Assembly: GCA_017428925.1 (NCBI GenBank)
Contig: JAFRPY010000035.1
Coordinates: 1-64,000 of the forward strand
Origin: Prevotella sp.
GTDB taxonomy: Bacteria; Bacteroidota; Bacteroidia; Bacteroidales; Bacteroidaceae
Length of the DNA: 64,000 nucleotides
Direction: 5' to 3'
The position numbers and the translations under genes are program-made. The notes beneath the pieces are model-generated. The model was not told where the DNA came from, ran no database searches, and saw only the letters and a program-made list of their open reading frames with translations. Shown one piece after another: positions 9,395 through 18,475 of this stretch (position 1 is its first letter; each line of letters opens with the position of its first letter).

Positions 9395-10720
9395 ATGAAT
9401 ATGAAATTTAGACTATCGTTGATGAACTTCCTCGAATTTGCCGTTTGGGGAGCTTATCTTACATGTATGGGTAACTATCTGGGTGTGGCTGGCCTTGGTG
9501 CTCAGATATCCTGGTTCTATGCCATTCAGGGCATCGTCTCAATCTTCATGCCCACGCTCATGGGTATCGTAGCTGACAGGTACATGCAGCCGCAGCGCGT
9601 GCTCGGTCTCTGCCATCTGCTTGCAGGAGCCTTTATGCTGGGTTGCTGGTGGATGGGTTGTTCAGCAGGTTTCGGCAACCCGCTGCCCAACAAGGCTGCC
9701 TTTATCGCGATGTACACGCTGAGCGTCGCCTTCTATATGCCTACAATCGCATTGGCCAACACCACGGCCTTCTCAATTCTTAAAGAAAACGGGATGGACA
9801 CGGTCAAGGATTTCCCACCCATCCGTGTGCTGGGTACCATAGGCTTCATCGCAACAATGTGGTTCGTCAACTGCGCCGTGTGGGACGGTGGTTCATTCAC
9901 TTTCACCCTGGCCGAAAATTCGCATAAGTTCCAGTATACCTACATGCAGTTCTTCGTTTCGGGTTTGCTGAGCCTTGTGCTGTTTGCCTATTGCTTCACG
10001 CTTCCAGAGTGTAAGATAGGAAAGAAGGAGAGCGGGAGCAAGGCATCGCTTGTGGAGATGTTCGGACTGAACGCCTTCAAGCTGTTCAAGACCAAGAAAA
10101 TGGCCCTGTTCTTCATCTTCTCAGCCCTTCTGGGCATGTGCCTCCAGGTGACCAACGGCTATGCCGGACCATTCATCACCAGTTTCAAGGGCAGTCCTGA
10201 ATATGCGCAGACGTTTGCGGCTAACAATGCCACGTTGCTCACCTCGATTTCTCAGATTAGCGAGGCGCTTTGCATTCTGATGATTCCGTTCTTCCTGAAG
10301 CGATTTGGCATCAAGGTTGTTATGCTGATGTCTATGTTCGCATGGGTGTTCCGCTTTGGTTTCTTCGGCGTAGGTAATCCCGCCATGCCCGGCGTATTGC
10401 TGTTCATTCTTTCGTGCATTGTCTATGGTGTGGCCTTCGACTTCTTCAACGTTTCGGGTGGTATATTCGTCGACCAGGAGTGCGAGCCCAGCATCAAGGC
10501 TTCAGCTCAAGGCCTGTTCATGATGATGACCAATGGTATTGGCGCCACCTTCGGAACGCTGGTTGCGGGTGAGATAGTGAACCATTATTGCAACTGGCAG
10601 GGCGACTATTTGCTTGGCGACTGGCAGACGTGCTGGTTCATTTTCGCCGCCTTTGCCTTGGTGGTAGGCGTATCGTTTGCCCTCGTATTCAAACCTGGAG
10701 ACACCAAGGCCAAAGCCTGA
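9395..10720 (+). CDS. Nucleoside:H+ symporter, NupG-type MFS
   Basis: A 441-residue major-facilitator protein with about 12 hydrophobic helices. The opening 'LSLMNFLEFAVWGAYL' and the 'MGIVADRYMQPQRVLG' loop near 55-70 match the nucleoside/H+ symporter family (PF03825), whose members import ribo- and deoxyribonucleosides. An alternative start is the in-frame ATG two codons later. It has its own promoter at 9342-9372 and is followed after 18 bases by the DUF151 gene, so the next two genes may be read through from it. The substrate is inferred from the family. Confidence 0.85.
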   Translation: MNMKFRLSLMNFLEFAVWGAYLTCMGNYLGVAGLGAQISWFYAIQGIVSIFMPTLMGIVADRYMQPQRVLGLCHLLAGAFMLGCWWMGCSAGFGNPLPNKAAFIAMYTLSVAFYMPTIALANTTAFSILKENGMDTVKDFPPIRVLGTIGFIATMWFVNCAVWDGGSFTFTLAENSHKFQYTYMQFFVSGLLSLVLFAYCFTLPECKIGKKESGSKASLVEMFGLNAFKLFKTKKMALFFIFSALLGMCLQVTNGYAGPFITSFKGSPEYAQTFAANNATLLTSISQISEALCILMIPFFLKRFGIKVVMLMSMFAWVFRFGFFGVGNPAMPGVLLFILSCIVYGVAFDFFNVSGGIFVDQECEPSIKASAQGLFMMMTNGIGATFGTLVAGEIVNHYCNWQGDYLLGDWQTCWFIFAAFALVVGVSFALVFKPGDTKAKA

Positions 10721-10738
10721 TTCATATTTGAAACCGAT

Positions 10739-11299
10739 ATGTATAGGGTACGCTTAAAATTCCATTCCATCGGTGAAATCGTGGGCAGCGAGGAGCTCGG
10801 CATTATCACGCTTGTCGACGAACCCAGGGAGCGCATGATAACCATCGTCTGCGACAAGGCGATGGCTATCCAGTTGGAATTGCGTGCCAAGCATATACCC
10901 ATCACGAAAATCCTTCTTCCCGAAGTCTTGGCATCTGTACTGAAGAATCAGGCCGATGTTGAGATGGAAATCATCATCAGCGACATCATAGAAGGGCAGT
11001 ACCGGGCATTCCTCCACACCAGTGGAACGCTCGATTCGTTGCCTATCCGAGCCTCCGATGCCGTCTTACTCTCGCTGGCTGCCGACGTTCCCATCTATAT
11101 TGAGTCGCGACTGATGCAACGCCAGAGTGTGAGATTCAGCGAAAACAGCCACGGCATAGCCATTCCCGTGAACACACTTTCCATCGAGATGCTCGACGAA
11201 GCACTCCGGAAAGCCGTCGAACAGGAGAACTACGAGCTGGCCTCGCAGTTGAGGGACGAGAAGAAGAAGCGAGGAAACATTAACCCCGACGTCAGCTGA
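10739..11299 (+). CDS. DUF151 (bifunctional nuclease-type) protein with C-terminal UVR motif
   Basis: A 186-residue soluble protein. Residues about 1-130 form the DUF151/BFN domain; the 'LPIRASDAVLLSLAADVPIY' stretch around 101-120 is its typical block. Residues about 148-180 form a UVR (UvrB/UvrC) helical motif with 'YELASQLRDEKKKR'. Plant and Thermotoga relatives have been described as nucleases or structurally studied, but the role of this bacterial family is uncertain. It overlaps rsmE by one base (TGATG), so translation is coupled. Confidence 0.86.
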   Translation: MYRVRLKFHSIGEIVGSEELGIITLVDEPRERMITIVCDKAMAIQLELRAKHIPITKILLPEVLASVLKNQADVEMEIIISDIIEGQYRAFLHTSGTLDSLPIRASDAVLLSLAADVPIYIESRLMQRQSVRFSENSHGIAIPVNTLSIEMLDEALRKAVEQENYELASQLRDEKKKRGNINPDVS

Positions 11300-12048
11300 T
11301 GAAGGAAGCCCACTATTTCTATGTACCCGATGCCGAACAACTCAGCGAGCTGCCCGCCGACGAAGCAGCCCATGCCGTAAGGGTGTTGCGGTTGCAGTTC
11401 GGCGACGAGTTGTTTCTCATGGACGGTAAGGGAACGTTCTTCAGGGCCGAAGTAACGCTCGCCTCGGGCAAACATTGCACCTACAACATCGTTGAGCGAA
11501 TGGAGCAGCAGCCAACGTGGCAAGGGCATCTGCATCTGGCTATGGCACCCACAAAAATGATGGACCGCGTGGAATGGATGGCGGAGAAAGCTACCGAGAT
11601 AGGCTTCGACGAGCTCTCGTTCCTGAATTGCCAGTTTTCCGAGCGCCGCCAGCTGCGTGTCGACAGGGTAGAGAAGATTGTCGTTTCGGCCATGAAGCAG
11701 AGCCGCAAGGCTTGGAAGCCCGTGGTAAACGATATGGTGGCCTTCAAGGACTTCGTGACAACGCCTCGCCAAGGCCGTAAGTTCATCGCCCATTGCTACG
11801 AAGAAATAGTGAAAAAAGACCTGTTCGACGAATTGCAGGCTTGCGTTAAGAATAACAATGACGTTAACGATAAATACCAGCCGCTGACCGTACTGATAGG
11901 CCCCGAGGGCGATTTCTCCATCGACGAGGTTCGCTTGGCTATGGAAAATGGCTACGAGAGCATAACGCTCGGGCAATCCCGACTGCGCACCGAAACGGCA
12001 GCCCTCGCCGCGGTAATGATGATGCAGCTCAGCATGAGGAAAGAATGA
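11299..12048 (+). CDS. rsmE: 16S rRNA (uracil-1498-N3)-methyltransferase
   Basis: A 249-residue SPOUT-class methyltransferase that makes m3U1498 in 16S rRNA. It has an N-terminal PUA-like part (about 1-70) and a C-terminal trefoil-knot domain. The knot signature is clear: 'LIGPEGDFSIDE' near 200 and 'TLGQSRLRTETAALA' near 222-236. 'MDRVEWMAEKATEIGFD' near 85-100 is a further family block. It is coupled to the DUF151 gene by a one-base overlap. Confidence 0.93.
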   Translation: MKEAHYFYVPDAEQLSELPADEAAHAVRVLRLQFGDELFLMDGKGTFFRAEVTLASGKHCTYNIVERMEQQPTWQGHLHLAMAPTKMMDRVEWMAEKATEIGFDELSFLNCQFSERRQLRVDRVEKIVVSAMKQSRKAWKPVVNDMVAFKDFVTTPRQGRKFIAHCYEEIVKKDLFDELQACVKNNNDVNDKYQPLTVLIGPEGDFSIDEVRLAMENGYESITLGQSRLRTETAALAAVMMMQLSMRKE

Positions 12049-12094
12049 AGCGAGAAATAAACAAAAACAAGTAAACGATAAATAAGCAACAGAA

Positions 12095-13231
12095 GTGAAA
12101 AAGATTGTTTTAGCATTCCTTACATTTTCGGCCATCCTGCTCAGTTCCTGCTCGAAAGGCAGCTACATGAACGTCATTCCCGACAACGCCACGGCCATCA
12201 TCGCCGTAGACGCACCAAACTCGGGACTGAAAATAGATGCCGAGGGAATCGATACCAGCGAGAAAATCTATCTGTTTGAGACTTCCGACGGAGCCCTCTG
12301 CCTGGCTGCCAAGTGCACGCTCAGCGGCAACGGCTTCAACATTCTGCAGGATAAATGGGTGTGCGGCTACGACGATGGTAAGATGCTCATCATGGGTCCC
12401 GTCCTCCCCGCCCAGCAAGACGAGACGAAGAAGCGTATCCAGCGAATGCTCAGCCAGGAGGAAGAAGAGAGCATCGTGGGCACACCCATGCTCCAGCGAC
12501 TCGACTCCATCACGTCGCCCATAGCCCTTGTGGCGCAGTCGTCGGCCCTCCCCGAGCAGTTTGCTACCTATTTCACGCTTGGCGCTCCGCGTGGAGCCAA
12601 CCCTTCGCAAGTATGCATCGCGGCTAAGATAGCCCTGGCCGATGGCGTCATGCAAATCCTGGGCACCAACTTCTCTATCAACAAATCCGTTGCCAAGGCA
12701 CTCGACGACACCAACCGTAACTTCCGCCCCCTGAAGGGTACATTCTCAGCCGAGACCGCCCGTCAGTTCTTCTCGCTGATGATGAACGTCGAGGGCGAAA
12801 AACTGCTCCAGATGCTCCAGCAGAACGCGGGCCTTCAGGCGCTGCTTGCGGGTATCAACACCGCCGTTGATATGGACAACATTTTGCGTAGCGTAGACGG
12901 CGACCTGGCATTCATGGTCGACAGCACGCTCACCAACATGCAGATAAAAGCCCAGTTGAAAAACCGCGAATTCCTGAAAGACATCGCCTACTGGAAGTCG
13001 TCGTGTCCCGCCGGCACAAGCATCAGCGACCGCGGCAAAGACACTTGGCTGTTTCAAGGCGACGACCTGAGTTTCCTCTTCGGCGTAACGTCCGACAATC
13101 AGTTCTTCGGAAAGCTCACCCGCCGTCAGAATGCCGACAGCAGCCAGATGATATCCGCCGCGCTCGAAATGCTGACGCCCTTCGTCGGAGAGCTAAAGAG
13201 CATAGTCTATTTAATAGAAAGTGAAGAATGA
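12095..13231 (+). CDS. DUF4836-family lipoprotein
   Basis: A 378-residue predicted lipoprotein with a GTG start (no ATG fits). The signal peptide has the lipobox LLSSC, so Cys19 would be lipidated. The opening after the lipobox ('YMNVIPDNATAIIAVD') is the hallmark of DUF4836, a Bacteroidales family of unknown function. The C-terminal half repeats the theme of the N-terminal half, as in other members. The stop codon lies within a period-7 repeat tract (13221-13255). It is followed by an ABC transporter pair, whose job may be related. Confidence 0.82.
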   Translation: MKKIVLAFLTFSAILLSSCSKGSYMNVIPDNATAIIAVDAPNSGLKIDAEGIDTSEKIYLFETSDGALCLAAKCTLSGNGFNILQDKWVCGYDDGKMLIMGPVLPAQQDETKKRIQRMLSQEEEESIVGTPMLQRLDSITSPIALVAQSSALPEQFATYFTLGAPRGANPSQVCIAAKIALADGVMQILGTNFSINKSVAKALDDTNRNFRPLKGTFSAETARQFFSLMMNVEGEKLLQMLQQNAGLQALLAGINTAVDMDNILRSVDGDLAFMVDSTLTNMQIKAQLKNREFLKDIAYWKSSCPAGTSISDRGKDTWLFQGDDLSFLFGVTSDNQFFGKLTRRQNADSSQMISAALEMLTPFVGELKSIVYLIESEE

Positions 13232-13255
13232 AGAGTGAAGAATGAAGAGTGAAGA
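13221..13255 (+). repeat. Period-7 tandem repeat (RTGAAGA x5)
   Basis: Five 7-base units alternating GTGAAGA and ATGAAGA. The second unit provides the stop codon of the DUF4836 gene (13229-13231). It belongs to a wider set of heptad repeats in this window (13972, 19552, 20551, 21998). Confidence 0.85.
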
Positions 13256-13284
13256 ATTTTGGGGTCTTAACTCCAAGAAAAAAA

Positions 13285-13307
13285 CTCTGTATCTCTGTAA
13301 CTCTGTG
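13285..13307 (-). repeat. Period-8 repeat (CAGAGATA/CAGAGTTA type)
   Basis: CTCTGTAT, CTCTGTAA, CTCTGTG in tandem. The same unit appears on the plus strand at 25422-25445 and 26032-26054, and partly at 26441-26460 on the minus strand. It is an intergenic repeat of unknown role. Confidence 0.7.
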
Positions 13308-13327
13308 TTTCAAAAAATAAACATCAA

Positions 13328-13972
13328 GTGAAGACAATAAGATTCGATAAAGTGGTGCCGCAGGTGTTTTCGTCGCGCGAAGAACTTGATTCCGACATCT
13401 GGATGCACGACGTGACCTTCGAGAAAGGTAAGCTCTACCTCGTAGAAGCTGACAGCGGCAAGGGCAAGAGCACCTTCTGCAGCTATATCCAGGGCTATCG
13501 CCACGACTACAGCGGACAACTGCTGTTCGACGACATCGACACCCGAAAGCTGAAGACGAGCGACTGGGTGCGCATTCGCCAGAACAACATCTCGCTGCTC
13601 TTTCAGGAACTACGCCTGTTCCCCGAACTTACCGCGATGGAAAACGTGGAAATCAAGAACCGGCTGACGGGATTCAAGACCAGGTCACAGATTGAACAAT
13701 GGTTCCAGATGCTCGGCATCGCCGACAAGCAGGACGCCAAGGTAGGCCTGATGTCGTTCGGCCAGCAGCAGCGTGTGGCCATGATGCGCGCCCTGGTGCA
13801 GCCCTTCGACTTCATCCTTACCGACGAGCCCATTTCCCACCTCGACGATGCCAACGCCGCCGTCATGTCAGAGATCCTGATGGACGAAGCCCGTTCTCAG
13901 GGAGCCGCCGTCATCATCACCAGCATTGGCAAGCACATGGACCTCGGCTACGACCAAGTCATAAAACTCTAA
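13328..13972 (+). CDS. ABC transporter ATP-binding protein with altered motifs
   Basis: A 214-residue ATPase with a GTG start. Walker A reads ADSGKGKST (residues 41-49), with Ala41 where the P-loop normally begins with Gly. The signature is MSFGQQQR (142-149) and Walker B with the catalytic Glu is FILTDEP (162-168, Glu167). Where most ABC ATPases have the switch histidine, this protein has Ser199 (IITSIGKH), though His203 is nearby. It precedes the FtsX-like permease at 14060 and probably powers it. Family context points to lipoprotein or mechanical-signalling transport (LolD/MacB/FtsE group); the exact cargo is unknown. Confidence 0.82.
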   Translation: MKTIRFDKVVPQVFSSREELDSDIWMHDVTFEKGKLYLVEADSGKGKSTFCSYIQGYRHDYSGQLLFDDIDTRKLKTSDWVRIRQNNISLLFQELRLFPELTAMENVEIKNRLTGFKTRSQIEQWFQMLGIADKQDAKVGLMSFGQQQRVAMMRALVQPFDFILTDEPISHLDDANAAVMSEILMDEARSQGAAVIITSIGKHMDLGYDQVIKL

Positions 13973-14056
13973 ATTCAAAATTCCAAACTCTAAATTCAAA
14001 ATTCTTAATCGCCCAAGCGACAACTCTAAATTCTAAATTCTAAACTCTAAATTCTA
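13972..14056 (+). repeat. Period-7 tandem repeats (ATTCAAA / ACTCTAA / ATTCTAA)
   Basis: Two clusters of 7-base units (13972-14003 and 14021-14055) separated by about 17 bases. They fill almost the whole gap between the ABC ATPase and permease genes and end four bases before the permease start codon. The consensus A[CT]TC[AT]AA is shared with tracts at 19552 (reverse) and 21998. Confidence 0.8.
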
Positions 14057-14059
14057 CAC

Positions 14060-15244
14060 ATGAACCTCGTTTGGAAACTACTTCGCAAGCATATCAGCAT
14101 ACCGCAGTTCGCCGGCTTCATCCTTGCCAACCTATTCGGCATGCTCACCGTCCTGCTCGGCATACAGTTCTATAATGACATCAAGCCCGTCTTCACGGCC
14201 AAGGATTCGTTCATGAAGAGCGACTATGTCATCGTCAGCAAGAAAATCGGAATGGGAACCACCATCAGCTCGCGCTCCCACAACTTCAGCGACGATGAGA
14301 TTCAGAAACTCAGTTCACAACAGTTCGTCGACACCCTCGGCTCGTTCATCTCAGCCGAATACAAAGTCGAGGCCAGCATGGGCATCAACGGCCAGACCAT
14401 CCTCAACACCGAACTTCCCATCGAGAGCGTCCCCGACGATTTCATCGACGTCCCCGGCAAAGACTGGAACTACAAGGAAGGCAGCCGCGAGATGCCCATC
14501 ATTCTGCCGCGCTCCTACATCAACATGTATAACTTCGGCTTTGCCCAGTCGCGCAAACTGCCGCAAATCAGCGACGGACTGATGGGACTCATCGACCTGC
14601 GCCTCTTCATCAAGGGCAGCGAGTACAAGGGTAGGGTGGTGGCCTTCTCGTCGCGCCTGAGCAGCATTCTCGTCCCCGAGGACTTCATGCTGTGGAGCAA
14701 CAAGACATTTGCACCCGGCGTCGAGACGAAGCCCACCCGGCTGCTTGCACGCCTCACCAATCCCGCCGACGAGCGCGTGACCCAATACATGGAAAAGAAC
14801 GGCTACGAGATGGAAGACGACCGTCTGCAGGCCGAGAAGGCAACCCATCTGCTCCGCATCCTGCTGACCATGGTGCTGGCCGTCGGACTCATCATCAGTG
14901 CCCTCAGTTTCTACATCCTCATGCTCAGCATCTACCTGCTCGTCCAGAAGAACTCCGAGAAACTCGAGAACCTGCTGCTCATCGGCTACTCGCCGTCGCG
15001 CGTGGCCCGTCCCTACCAGTTGCTCACCATCGGCCTGAATGCCCTTGTGGTCGTCATCGCCCTCATCATCCTTGTGGCCGTCAGGAACTACTACATGAGC
15101 ATTCTCCAGTCGCTCTTCCCCGATGTTTCGCGCCACGGCATCATGCCCGCCATCATTGCCGGCCTCACGCTGTTCCTCATCGTCTCCGTCCTCAACATCC
15201 TTGCCATCCGCCGCAAAGTAATGAGCATTTGGAAAAGGAAATAG
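14060..15244 (+). CDS. ABC transporter permease, FtsX-like
   Basis: A 394-residue inner-membrane protein. A hydrophobic segment at about 18-38 is followed by a large periplasmic domain (about 40-270) and three closely packed helices at about 270-300, 325-345 and 365-385, the MacB/FtsX arrangement. 'LENLLLIGYSPSRVARPYQLL' near 303-322 is the usual coupling loop between helices. It pairs with the ATPase at 13328; the spacing is filled by heptad repeats, which makes the normal leader and ribosome loading unusual. The substrate is unknown. Confidence 0.82.
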   Translation: MNLVWKLLRKHISIPQFAGFILANLFGMLTVLLGIQFYNDIKPVFTAKDSFMKSDYVIVSKKIGMGTTISSRSHNFSDDEIQKLSSQQFVDTLGSFISAEYKVEASMGINGQTILNTELPIESVPDDFIDVPGKDWNYKEGSREMPIILPRSYINMYNFGFAQSRKLPQISDGLMGLIDLRLFIKGSEYKGRVVAFSSRLSSILVPEDFMLWSNKTFAPGVETKPTRLLARLTNPADERVTQYMEKNGYEMEDDRLQAEKATHLLRILLTMVLAVGLIISALSFYILMLSIYLLVQKNSEKLENLLLIGYSPSRVARPYQLLTIGLNALVVVIALIILVAVRNYYMSILQSLFPDVSRHGIMPAIIAGLTLFLIVSVLNILAIRRKVMSIWKRK

Positions 15245-15386
15245 GCCCTTCCAAGCCCCCTATGGAGGCTTTCAACAAGGTCGATCATTGTTATTCTGTG
15301 ATGTGTACCAGTTATTCTCGTTTTTCGGTACGTCATAAGACAATGTTTTAATTATCATATTTTAACTGGGGGGATTTCCAACATGT

Positions 15387-15420
15387 CCGTATTATAAAAT
15401 GAATATAATAAGCAATACGG
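15387..15420. promoter_or_regulatory. Inverted repeat upstream of xylB, possible operator
   Basis: CCGTATT (15387-15393) and AATACGG (15414-15420) form perfect 7-bp arms with a 20-base AT-rich spacer, 34 bases before the xylB start. It may be a regulator-binding site for the xylose genes or chance; no promoter of the usual type is clear here. Confidence 0.35.
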
Positions 15421-15453
15421 TTTGTATATCAATAAACTTTTAAACATTTTAAA

Positions 15454-16950
15454 ATGGCAAACAGATATTTATTAGGCTTTGACGTGGGTAGTTCGTCGGT
15501 CAAGGCATCACTCGTTGATGCTGATACCGGTGTTTGTGCTGCAACAGCATTTTTTCCTGAAAAAGAGGCTCCCATCATGGCCGTGAAAGCTGGTTGGGCT
15601 GAGCAAGATCCCCAGATGTGGTGGGACAATGCCAAACTATCGCTTAAGAAAATCATGAATGAGGCTGGTGCTCAGGCTGATGACATCAAGGCTATCGGTA
15701 TTTCTTACCAGATGCATGGATTGGTGTGTGTGGACAAAGACCAGAAAGTTCTGCGTCCCAGTATTATATGGTGTGACTCGCGAGCCGTGCCTTATGGCGA
15801 GAAGGCTTTCCGCGAACTAGGTGCAGACCAGTGCTTAGGTCATTTGCTGAATTCTCCCGGCAACTTTACGGCAGCCAAGTTGGCTTGGGTGAAAGAGAAC
15901 GAGCCCGAGTTGTTTGACAAAATCGACAAGATTCTGCTTCCCGGCGACTATATCGCTATGCGACTGAGCGGAGTGGCCAATACCACCATCAGCGGTCTTT
16001 CCGAGGGTATGATGTGGGACTTCAAGGATAAGAAACCTGCCAAGTTCCTGTTTGATTACTTTGGATTCCCCGAAAACGTGGTGGCCGACATTGTGCCCAC
16101 CTTCTCTATTCAGAGCACCGTTTGCAAGGCTGCAGCCGAAGAACTCGGCCTGAAGGAGGGTACACCTATTTCTTATAGAGGTGGTGACCAGCCCAACAAT
16201 GCCCTTTCACTCAATGTGTTCAATCCTGGAGAAATCGCCTCTACGGCCGGCACCAGCGGAGTGGTATATGGCGTGCTCGGCGAGGCTAACTACGATCCGA
16301 AGAGCCGCGTGAACACCTTCGCTCATGTGAACTATACCAAGGATTTGGATCGTCTGGGTGTGCTTCTTTGCATCAATGGAACAGGTATCCTGAATGCTTG
16401 GATTCGCCGTAATGTTGCTCCCGAGGGCATCTCTTATAGCGAGATGAACGATATGATGGCAAACATTCCTATCGGTTCCGAGGGCGTCAGCATCATTCCG
16501 TTTGGCAATGGAGCCGAGCGTGTGCTTGAGAATCGTGAGATTGGCTGTAGTATCAATGGCATCAACTTCAACAAGCACTCTAAGGCTCACATCATGCGCG
16601 CTGCCCAGGAGGGAATCGTGTTCTCGTTCTGCTATGGCATGGAAGTGATGCAGCAGATGGGTATGGATATCAAGAAGATACACGCAGGAAAGGCCAACAT
16701 GTTCCTTTCAGATATCTTCCGCAATACGCTTGCAAGCGTTTCAGGAGCAACAATCGAACTCTACGAGACAGACGGAAGCGTAGGTGCTGCCAAGGGTGCC
16801 GGAATGGGTTGTGGCATCTACAAAGACAATAATGAGGCATTTTCTACGTTAATGAAATTAGCAGTAATAGAACCCGATGAAAAGAATGTGGCCGCTTACC
16901 TGAATGCTTATGCTGAATGGAAGGCCAACTTGGAGAAAATCATTGGTTAA
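15454..16950 (+). CDS. xylB: Xylulokinase
   Basis: A 498-residue FGGY-family sugar kinase that phosphorylates D-xylulose to xylulose 5-phosphate. The N-terminal phosphate-binding loop 'LLGFDVGSSSVKASLVD' (about 5-21), the substrate block 'GISYQMHGLV' near 82-91 and the ATP-domain block 'TAGTSGVVYGV' near 266-276 are all present. 'GAAKGAGMG' near 445-453 is the C-terminal FGGY signature region. It is followed by xylA after 55 bases, the standard pair for xylose use. No xylose transporter is adjacent. Confidence 0.95.
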   Translation: MANRYLLGFDVGSSSVKASLVDADTGVCAATAFFPEKEAPIMAVKAGWAEQDPQMWWDNAKLSLKKIMNEAGAQADDIKAIGISYQMHGLVCVDKDQKVLRPSIIWCDSRAVPYGEKAFRELGADQCLGHLLNSPGNFTAAKLAWVKENEPELFDKIDKILLPGDYIAMRLSGVANTTISGLSEGMMWDFKDKKPAKFLFDYFGFPENVVADIVPTFSIQSTVCKAAAEELGLKEGTPISYRGGDQPNNALSLNVFNPGEIASTAGTSGVVYGVLGEANYDPKSRVNTFAHVNYTKDLDRLGVLLCINGTGILNAWIRRNVAPEGISYSEMNDMMANIPIGSEGVSIIPFGNGAERVLENREIGCSINGINFNKHSKAHIMRAAQEGIVFSFCYGMEVMQQMGMDIKKIHAGKANMFLSDIFRNTLASVSGATIELYETDGSVGAAKGAGMGCGIYKDNNEAFSTLMKLAVIEPDEKNVAAYLNAYAEWKANLEKIIG

Positions 16951-17005
16951 TAAGAAAGCAATAATTTAAAGAATTTATTTATATCTAATTTTAAAATCAA
17001 CTATT

Positions 17006-18325
17006 ATGGCAAAAGAGTATTTTCCACAAATTGGAAAGATTCCTTTCGAGGGAAAGGACAGTAAGAACCCATTAGCATTCCACTACTATGACGCTGACAA
17101 GGTGGTGATGGGCAAGACCATGAAAGAGTGGCTCCGCTTCGCTATGGCATGGTGGCACACACTCGGACAGGCATCTGCAGACCCGTTCGGAGGCCAGACC
17201 CGTTCATACGAGTGGGACAAGGCTGACAACGCCGTTCAGCGCGCTAAGGACAAGATGGACGCTGGTTTCGAAATCATGGACAAACTCGGCATCGAGTTGT
17301 TCTGCTTCCACGATGTTGACCTCGTTGAAGAGGGTGCAAACGTTGAGGAATATGAGGCTAACATCAAGGCTATCACCGACTATGCACTCGAGAAGATGGC
17401 TGCATACCCAAAGATCAAGTTGCTCTGGGGTACCGCTAACGTATTCGGCAACAAGCGCTACATGAACGGTGCTTCCACCAATCCTGATTTCGACGTTGTG
17501 GCCCGCGCTATCGTTCAGATCAAGAACGCTATCGACGCTACCATCAAACTCGGCGGTCAGAACTATGTGTTCTGGGGTGGACGTGAAGGTTACATGAGCC
17601 TGCTCAACACCGACCAGAAGCGCGAGAAGGAGCACATGGCCCGCATGCTGACCATGGCTCGCGACTATGCACGCGCAAAGGGATTCAAGGGCACGTTCCT
17701 CATCGAGCCGAAGCCTATGGAGCCCACCAAGCACCAGTATGATGTTGACACCGAGACCGTTATCGGCTTCCTGAAAGCTCACGGCCTGGAGAAGGACTTC
17801 AAGGTGAACATCGAGGTGAATCACGCTACTTTGGCTGGCCACACCTTCGAGCACGAACTTGCATGTGCCGTTGACAACGGTATGCTCGGTTCCATCGATG
17901 CTAACCGCGGTGATGCCCAGAACGGTTGGGATACCGACCAGTTCCCCATCGACAACTACGAACTGACCCAGGCTATGCTCCAGATCATCCGCAATGGTGG
18001 TCTTGGCAATGGCGGTACCAACTTCGATGCTAAGATGCGCCGTAACTCAACTGATCCTGAGGATGTATTCATCGCTCACATCAGCGGTATGGACGCTATG
18101 GCACGCGCTCTCGAGAACGCTGCTGCCATCATCGAGGACGGCACCCTCTGCAACATGGTGAAGGAGCGCTATGCTTCGTTCGACAGCGGTAAGGGTAAGG
18201 AGTTCGAAGAGGGCAAGATGACGCTCGAGGATGCTTACGAGTATGGCAAGAAGGTGAACGAGCCTAAGTTGACCTCCGGTAAGCAGGAACTCTACGAGAC
18301 GATCGTGGCATGGTTTGCTAAGTAA
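17006..18325 (+). CDS. xylA: Xylose isomerase
   Basis: A 439-residue TIM-barrel enzyme that converts D-xylose to D-xylulose and needs two metal ions. The catalytic His block 'FCFHDVDLV' is near 98-106, '[14 protein letters not shown]' (metal and base residues) near 233-246, and '[16 protein letters not shown]' with metal-binding Asp near 294-309. It belongs to the longer class II type found in Bacteroidota and Firmicutes. It is second in the xylBA operon, and a strong hairpin terminator follows at 18344-18388. Codon choice is very regular, as expected for a highly expressed gene. Confidence 0.97.
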   Translation: MAKEYFPQIGKIPFEGKDSKNPLAFHYYDADKVVMGKTMKEWLRFAMAWWHTLGQASADPFGGQTRSYEWDKADNAVQRAKDKMDAGFEIMDKLGIELFCFHDVDLVEEGANVEEYEANIKAITDYALEKMAAYPKIKLLWGTANVFGNKRYMNGASTNPDFDVVARAIVQIKNAIDATIKLGGQNYVFWGGREGYMSLLNTDQKREKEHMARMLTMARDYARAKGFKGTFLIEPKPMEPTKHQYDVDTETVIGFLKAHGLEKDFKVNIEVNHATLAGHTFEHELACAVDNGMLGSIDANRGDAQNGWDTDQFPIDNYELTQAMLQIIRNGGLGNGGTNFDAKMRRNSTDPEDVFIAHISGMDAMARALENAAAIIEDGTLCNMVKERYASFDSGKGKEFEEGKMTLEDAYEYGKKVNEPKLTSGKQELYETIVAWFAK

Positions 18326-18343
18326 ATCTCGCTGAAATCGCTC

Positions 18344-18388
18344 AAGCGCGAAAACGTGAAGTTCATTCTTTGCGTTTTTGCGCTTTTT
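18344..18388 (+). terminator. Terminator after xylA
   Basis: Left arm 18344-18356 and right arm 18373-18385 pair over 13 positions with one G-U, with a 16-base loop, and run into a T-run (to 18388). It closes the xylBA operon. Confidence 0.75.
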
Positions 18389-18410
18389 CATTTTATTTTT
18401 TTGCGTATTC

Positions 18411-18442
18411 TTTGCGAAAGTCGGAAATAATGAGTATTTTTG
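18411..18442 (+). promoter_or_regulatory. Promoter of the GDP-mannose pyrophosphorylase gene
   Basis: TTTG (18411-18414), 20 bases, TATTTTTG (18435-18442). It rules out a start codon at 18440, which falls inside the -7 element, and leaves the ATG at 18476. Confidence 0.75.
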
Positions 18443-18475
18443 CAAATTATAATTATTGAGTATTCATTATACTTT

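Noticed and set aside
18440-18475. Upstream TTG start for the GDP-mannose pyrophosphorylase
   Set aside because: It lies inside the -7 element TATTTTTG; ATG at 18476 fits the family start.
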